This document shows, one piece after another, positions 60,785 through 64,000 of a stretch of DNA of 64,000 nucleotides (positions within the stretch are counted from its first letter, which is position 1; the number at the start of each line of letters is the position of its first letter). Below the pieces are notes generated by a model, which was given only the letters and a program-made list of their open reading frames with translations, was not told where the DNA came from and did not search any database. The stretch lies in NCBI RefSeq assembly GCF_004798705.1, contig NZ_CP039290.1, positions 1,240,001 to 1,304,000 of the forward strand. Reading direction: 5' to 3'. Position numbers and translations under genes: made by a program. Source of the stretch: Arthrobacter sp. PAMC25564 (GTDB taxonomy: Bacteria; Actinomycetota; Actinomycetes; Actinomycetales; Micrococcaceae).

Positions 60785-63400
60785 GTGAAGACTTCGAAGT
60801 TCCAGCTTGTGGTGCGGGGTGCCGCGGCCGCAGCCATTGCGCTTGCCGGTTCGTTCTCCTCGGTTCCCGCGCTGGCCGAGGCCGCGGCGGGCCCCACGCC
60901 GTCGCCCACCGCCTCAGCGACTCCCACCGCCTCAGCGTCGCCCGTCGCGCCGGACCCTGCGCCCGCCGCGCCCGCGGTCAGCGACGCCGGGCTGGCGGAG
61001 GCCATCCGGCGGGACCTGGGCATGACACTGGAGGAATTCGACGCAGCAGGCGAGCAGGCCAAGCGCGCCGCCGACGCCGTGCCCTCCCTGCGTGTCCTCC
61101 CCGGCTATGGGGGGATCACCTTGAAGGGTGGCAAGATCGTTGTCACCGGCAGCGGCACCGAACTGCAGGCGCGCGTGGATCAACTGAACCAGGCCAATCC
61201 GGCTGATTTCGTGCTGGTGCCCCCTGCCGCCGCGCCCTCAGCTCCCTCCGCGCCGGCAGCTTCGGCCGTGCCCTCGGCGGCAGCCTCGGCGGCTCCCACG
61301 GCTGCCGAGCTGGTGGCCTCCAGCACGGAGCAGTTGTTCCAGGCCTACGTCCGGGACGTAGGCCCCGCCGGGCTGCAGGCCGTTGCCTACGCCGACGGCC
61401 ACTTCGTCATCCGCACCGGCGGAATCAATAGGGCGGAGACAGGGCTTCCGGCGGTGCTGGACCCGCGGCATCCGCCGACGCCAGCGGCGGCGCCTCCAAC
61501 GCCCCCGGCGGCTGCCACACCCACTCTGCCGGGCAAGATCTCGCCCGCGGAATTCGTGGCCCGCTATGCCAACGTCCATTTGGAAAAAGGTGATCCGATC
61601 AAGACGGAAGAGGACCTGTACGGCGGGCAGGGCTACGTCATCGACCAGATGGCCATCTGCTCGGCCGGCTTCGGCGCCTTCAGCCCCGCCGGCCTGCCCG
61701 AGGTGCTGACAGCCGGACACTGCGCCGGAGACGGACCGGCCAAGAAGGCCGCCGACCTCGAGCCTCCCACTGCCTCCACCGCAGGCGGAGCGATAACACC
61801 GCTGGCGCGCCCGCTCGCGCCGCTGGGAACCTTCGGGTTCAGCCAGTTCGGTGGCCTGAACAACTCATGGATTACGGGTACCGAGGCCAGCCCCGGCAAC
61901 GTGGGCACCGACATCGCCGTCATCGAGCTCCTCCGGTCCGGAGTCAACATCCAGCCTGCCGCGACAAAGTGGGACAACGTCGCCACCCCGGGTGCGACGG
62001 CCGTGAAGATCATCGGTATGGTTTCACCGTTTCAGGGCCAGGCGGTCTGCCGGTCCGGGCGGACTACCGGCTGGTCCTGCGGCACGGTGAACGAGCTGGG
62101 GATCTACGTGGTGGGCGGCGCTACTACCAACGTTGCCGATCTCCGGGCATTCCGCGGCTTCCTCTCCTACGACGTCCAATCCAGCGGCGGGGACTCAGGT
62201 GGGCCCTGGGTCAGCGGCAACTACGCAGTCGGCACCCACAGTGCCGGGGACGCCGCGGGATCCGCCCAGAATTTTGCCATCGCCACGACGCTCGAGGACT
62301 CCATCACCCACATCCCCGGCGGCGTTCAGCTGCAGCTCTTCCTGAACAAGCCCGAACTCGCGGCCCCCGCGAACGGGACTCCGGTAACGGCTGGGGAGCC
62401 CATCACAGGACGCGTTCTGGCGGCTCCTGCTTCAGCGGTGGCAGCGAATTCCAAGGTCCGCATCACCGTCGGGACTCAAAAACTCGACGTACCGGTGGAC
62501 TCCACCGGGAACTGGTCTTTCCGGGCCCCGCTGCCCGCCGGCCCGTTGACCTTTACGGCCGAGACCGTAAACGGATTCAGCCATTCCGGTGCGGAGACCT
62601 TCACCGTGGACGTCGCGCCGTCGGCGCTGCCGGTGCCCGGGATGACGACGCCGACGGACGCCTCCCTGCCGGCCGTGGGCAGCATCGATGGCACCGGAAT
62701 GCCCGGCGCCGTCGTGACGCTGTCCGGTGACGTTTCCGGGACCGGGACGGTGGCATTGGATGGACATTGGGCGGTTCCGGTGGACGGCCGGGCGGCCTTC
62801 GGCAAAGTGACGGTGACTGCCACGCTTTCGTCCCCCGGCATTGCGGACAGCCCCTCCGCCACCGGTACCTTCACGGTCATTCCGCCAGCCCCGGGAGAAA
62901 CAACGATTCCGGACGGGCTGCACTTCAACCAGGACGCACTTCCCTCGACGATCTCCGGAAACGGCGTCGAGGGCGCCGAGGTGACGGTATTGATCGATGG
63001 GGTGCCGGCCCGTGTCACGCAGCCCGGTGGCGGAGCCGGCGTCGGGGCCCGGGCCGTGGTGCGCGCGCTGATGCCGCAGGTCCTCGTGGCCGGCGGACGC
63101 TGGAGCCTGCCGTTCCCGGCGGGCCTGGCCTTAGGCCCGCATAGGCTCACGGTCACCCAATCGGTCGACGGCGTTGAATCCGCCCCGCTTGACTCGACGT
63201 TCACCATCGACCCGGCGGCAGTCCACCCGGCGGACGCACCTCCGGCCACAGCGCATCCAGCGGGCGACACCGGCAGCGGTTCCGGGCAGTTACCCAACAC
63301 CGGGGCCGGAGCCCTGCAGCCCGCAGCCGGACTGGCAGCGGGAGCCCTGGCGCTCGGCGCAGCCCTGCTGCTCCTGGGCCGGCGCCGGGTCCGAAGCTGA
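60785..63400 (+). CDS. LPXTG-anchored trypsin-like serine protease with Ig-like repeats
   Basis: The 871-residue protein has a signal peptide (cleavage near ALA, residue 31), a Pro/Ala/Thr-rich region, a propeptide (about 60-280) and a chymotrypsin-fold domain with the triad H312 (TAGHC), D376 (GTDIAVIEL) and S471 (SGGDSGGPW). The likely relatives are alpha-lytic protease/streptogrisin-type S1 enzymes. About 300 residues of bacterial Ig-like modules follow, then LPNTGAG, a hydrophobic helix and RRRVRS, a complete sortase sorting signal. It is thus made as a zymogen, exported and linked to the cell wall. No sortase gene is in the window. Confidence 0.9.
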   Translation: MKTSKFQLVVRGAAAAAIALAGSFSSVPALAEAAAGPTPSPTASATPTASASPVAPDPAPAAPAVSDAGLAEAIRRDLGMTLEEFDAAGEQAKRAADAVPSLRVLPGYGGITLKGGKIVVTGSGTELQARVDQLNQANPADFVLVPPAAAPSAPSAPAASAVPSAAASAAPTAAELVASSTEQLFQAYVRDVGPAGLQAVAYADGHFVIRTGGINRAETGLPAVLDPRHPPTPAAAPPTPPAAATPTLPGKISPAEFVARYANVHLEKGDPIKTEEDLYGGQGYVIDQMAICSAGFGAFSPAGLPEVLTAGHCAGDGPAKKAADLEPPTASTAGGAITPLARPLAPLGTFGFSQFGGLNNSWITGTEASPGNVGTDIAVIELLRSGVNIQPAATKWDNVATPGATAVKIIGMVSPFQGQAVCRSGRTTGWSCGTVNELGIYVVGGATTNVADLRAFRGFLSYDVQSSGGDSGGPWVSGNYAVGTHSAGDAAGSAQNFAIATTLEDSITHIPGGVQLQLFLNKPELAAPANGTPVTAGEPITGRVLAAPASAVAANSKVRITVGTQKLDVPVDSTGNWSFRAPLPAGPLTFTAETVNGFSHSGAETFTVDVAPSALPVPGMTTPTDASLPAVGSIDGTGMPGAVVTLSGDVSGTGTVALDGHWAVPVDGRAAFGKVTVTATLSSPGIADSPSATGTFTVIPPAPGETTIPDGLHFNQDALPSTISGNGVEGAEVTVLIDGVPARVTQPGGGAGVGARAVVRALMPQVLVAGGRWSLPFPAGLALGPHRLTVTQSVDGVESAPLDSTFTIDPAAVHPADAPPATAHPAGDTGSGSGQLPNTGAGALQPAAGLAAGALALGAALLLLGRRRVRS

Positions 63401-63405
63401 CAGCA

Positions 63406-63434
63406 GGGTGGGGCTCCCTCGGGGAGCCCCACCC
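63406..63434. terminator. bidirectional terminator
   Basis: GGGTGGGGCTCCC (63406-63418) and GGGAGCCCCACCC (63422-63434) form a perfect 13-bp stem with a 3-nt loop between the converging protease and reductase genes. Confidence 0.85.
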
Positions 63435-63447
63435 TTGAGCGCCGCGG

Positions 63448-64000
63448 TTACTGGAAGTCCGCCAGCCAGAGGTCCGGGCCGAAGACTTCATACTGGATGT
63501 CCTTGCCTGGGACGCCGGCGGAAATCAGGGCGCCCCGGACCGACTTCAGGAACGGCAGCGGACCGCAGAGGTAGTACTCGGCGTCGTCCGGGAGTTCCAC
63601 CGCGCCGACGTCCATGAAACCCGAGAACCCGGATCCGGACGTCTCTGCGCCCTCGGCCGGATTGAGGAACCACGTGGTCAGGGTGCCGTCCGCCAGCTTT
63701 GCGAGGTCCTCCCTGACCTGCGCCCGGAGCGGGAACGACGCCTCGCTGTCATCGGCATGCAGGAGCATCACCCGGCGCTGGGAGCCGGACTTGACCAGGT
63801 GCGAAATCATCCCGGCCATCGGGGTGATGCCGATTCCGGCGCTGGCCAGGACCAAGGGGCGGTCGGTGTACTCCAGCACCACGTCGCCGAAGGGCGCCGA
63901 GAGCACCACCTCGTCGCCCACCTGGACATTGTTGTGGAGCAGCGTGGACATCTCGCCGTCGGGAGTAGCCAGCCCATGGACCCGCTTCACCGCGAACTGC
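63448..64000 (-). CDS. flavohemoglobin/ferredoxin reductase-like protein, 5' part outside the window
   Basis: The visible 184 residues are the C-terminal FAD/NAD(P) domain of a flavohemoglobin-type protein: GDEVVLSAPFGDVVLE, LVLASAGIGITPMAGMI (pyrophosphate motif), MLLHADDSEASFPLRAQV, and the end YYLCGPLPFLKSVRGALISAG, IQYEVFGPDLW. Such proteins (Hmp) remove nitric oxide with NAD(P)H and oxygen. Whether a globin domain precedes it cannot be seen. The frame is open across the window end, so the start is beyond 64000. Confidence 0.88.
   Translation of the reverse strand, partial: QFAVKRVHGLATPDGEMSTLLHNNVQVGDEVVLSAPFGDVVLEYTDRPLVLASAGIGITPMAGMISHLVKSGSQRRVMLLHADDSEASFPLRAQVREDLAKLADGTLTTWFLNPAEGAETSGSGFSGFMDVGAVELPDDAEYYLCGPLPFLKSVRGALISAGVPGKDIQYEVFGPDLWLADFQ

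Overview
The window looks like chromosomal DNA of a high-GC actinobacterium of the Micrococcaceae, most likely Arthrobacter or Pseudarthrobacter. The grounds are a GC-rich composition with many GTG starts, an actinobacterial tad-type pilus cluster with an Ssd/CpaE-like protein, BldC followed by the 32-residue ribosomal protein bS22, a Rex repressor, a menaquinone (men) cluster, System II cytochrome c maturation, and many start codons placed 6-7 nt after a TANNNT -10 box (leaderless mRNAs). This is inferred from gene content; no marker gene was compared. I saw no tRNA, rRNA, CRISPR array, prophage or insertion sequence.

Layout. 0.1-1.9 kb: a family A DNA polymerase with a degenerate exonuclease domain. 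2.0-7.4 kb: a six- or seven-gene tad/flp-type pilus or secretion operon. 7.5-16.4 kb: an MrfA-like helicase, a GNAT acetyltransferase, TrhO, two related lipoproteins, a MerR/TipAS regulator overlapping a methyltransferase, and a winged-helix regulator. 16.5-31.9 kb: housekeeping genes: topA, SseB-like, Ppx/GppA, YCII, proC, a Trk K+ channel pair, acuC, an ArsR regulator, gdhA, an FMN lactate-type oxidase, DAHP synthase behind an aromatic leader peptide, bldC and bS22. 32-36.3 kb: HAD phosphatase, glutaredoxin, rex, two related membrane proteins, YceI. 36.4-41.5 kb: histidine phosphatase then TlpA-CcdA-ResB-CcsB. 41.5-43 kb: a frameshifted DUF559-type gene and a repeat-rich gap. 43-47 kb: small membrane proteins and menB-menE-menA. 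47-52.8 kb: VOC, CPBP protease, amino acid permease, dienelactone hydrolase, CsbD, SRPBCC, pentapeptide protein. 52.9-55.9 kb: a thiolase/hydratase/dehydrogenase beta-oxidation operon with a PaaR-like operator. 55.9-59.9 kb: an uncharacterised unit of DUF5058 protein, second membrane protein, M20 amidohydrolase and double-domain Lrp regulator. 60-64 kb: a tyrosine-type phosphatase, a large LPXTG-anchored trypsin-like protease, and the C-terminal part of a flavohemoglobin-like reductase cut by the window end.

How the genes work together. ResB/CcsB with CcdA and TlpA assemble c-type cytochromes, MenA/E/B make menaquinone and Rex senses NADH/NAD+, so about 10 kb serves respiration. GdhA, ProC and DAHP synthase feed amino acid synthesis. 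The beta-oxidation operon and the M20/DUF5058 unit look catabolic. The most unusual items are a leaderless leader peptide (MTNRWYAYF...) with hairpins before DAHP synthase, the DUF5058/M20/Lrp unit, a four-copy family of intergenic palindromes between 41.5 and 51.1 kb, a 19-bp direct repeat carrying DnaA-box-like 9-mers between the polymerase and the ssd gene, and a structured repeat-flanked gap before proC.
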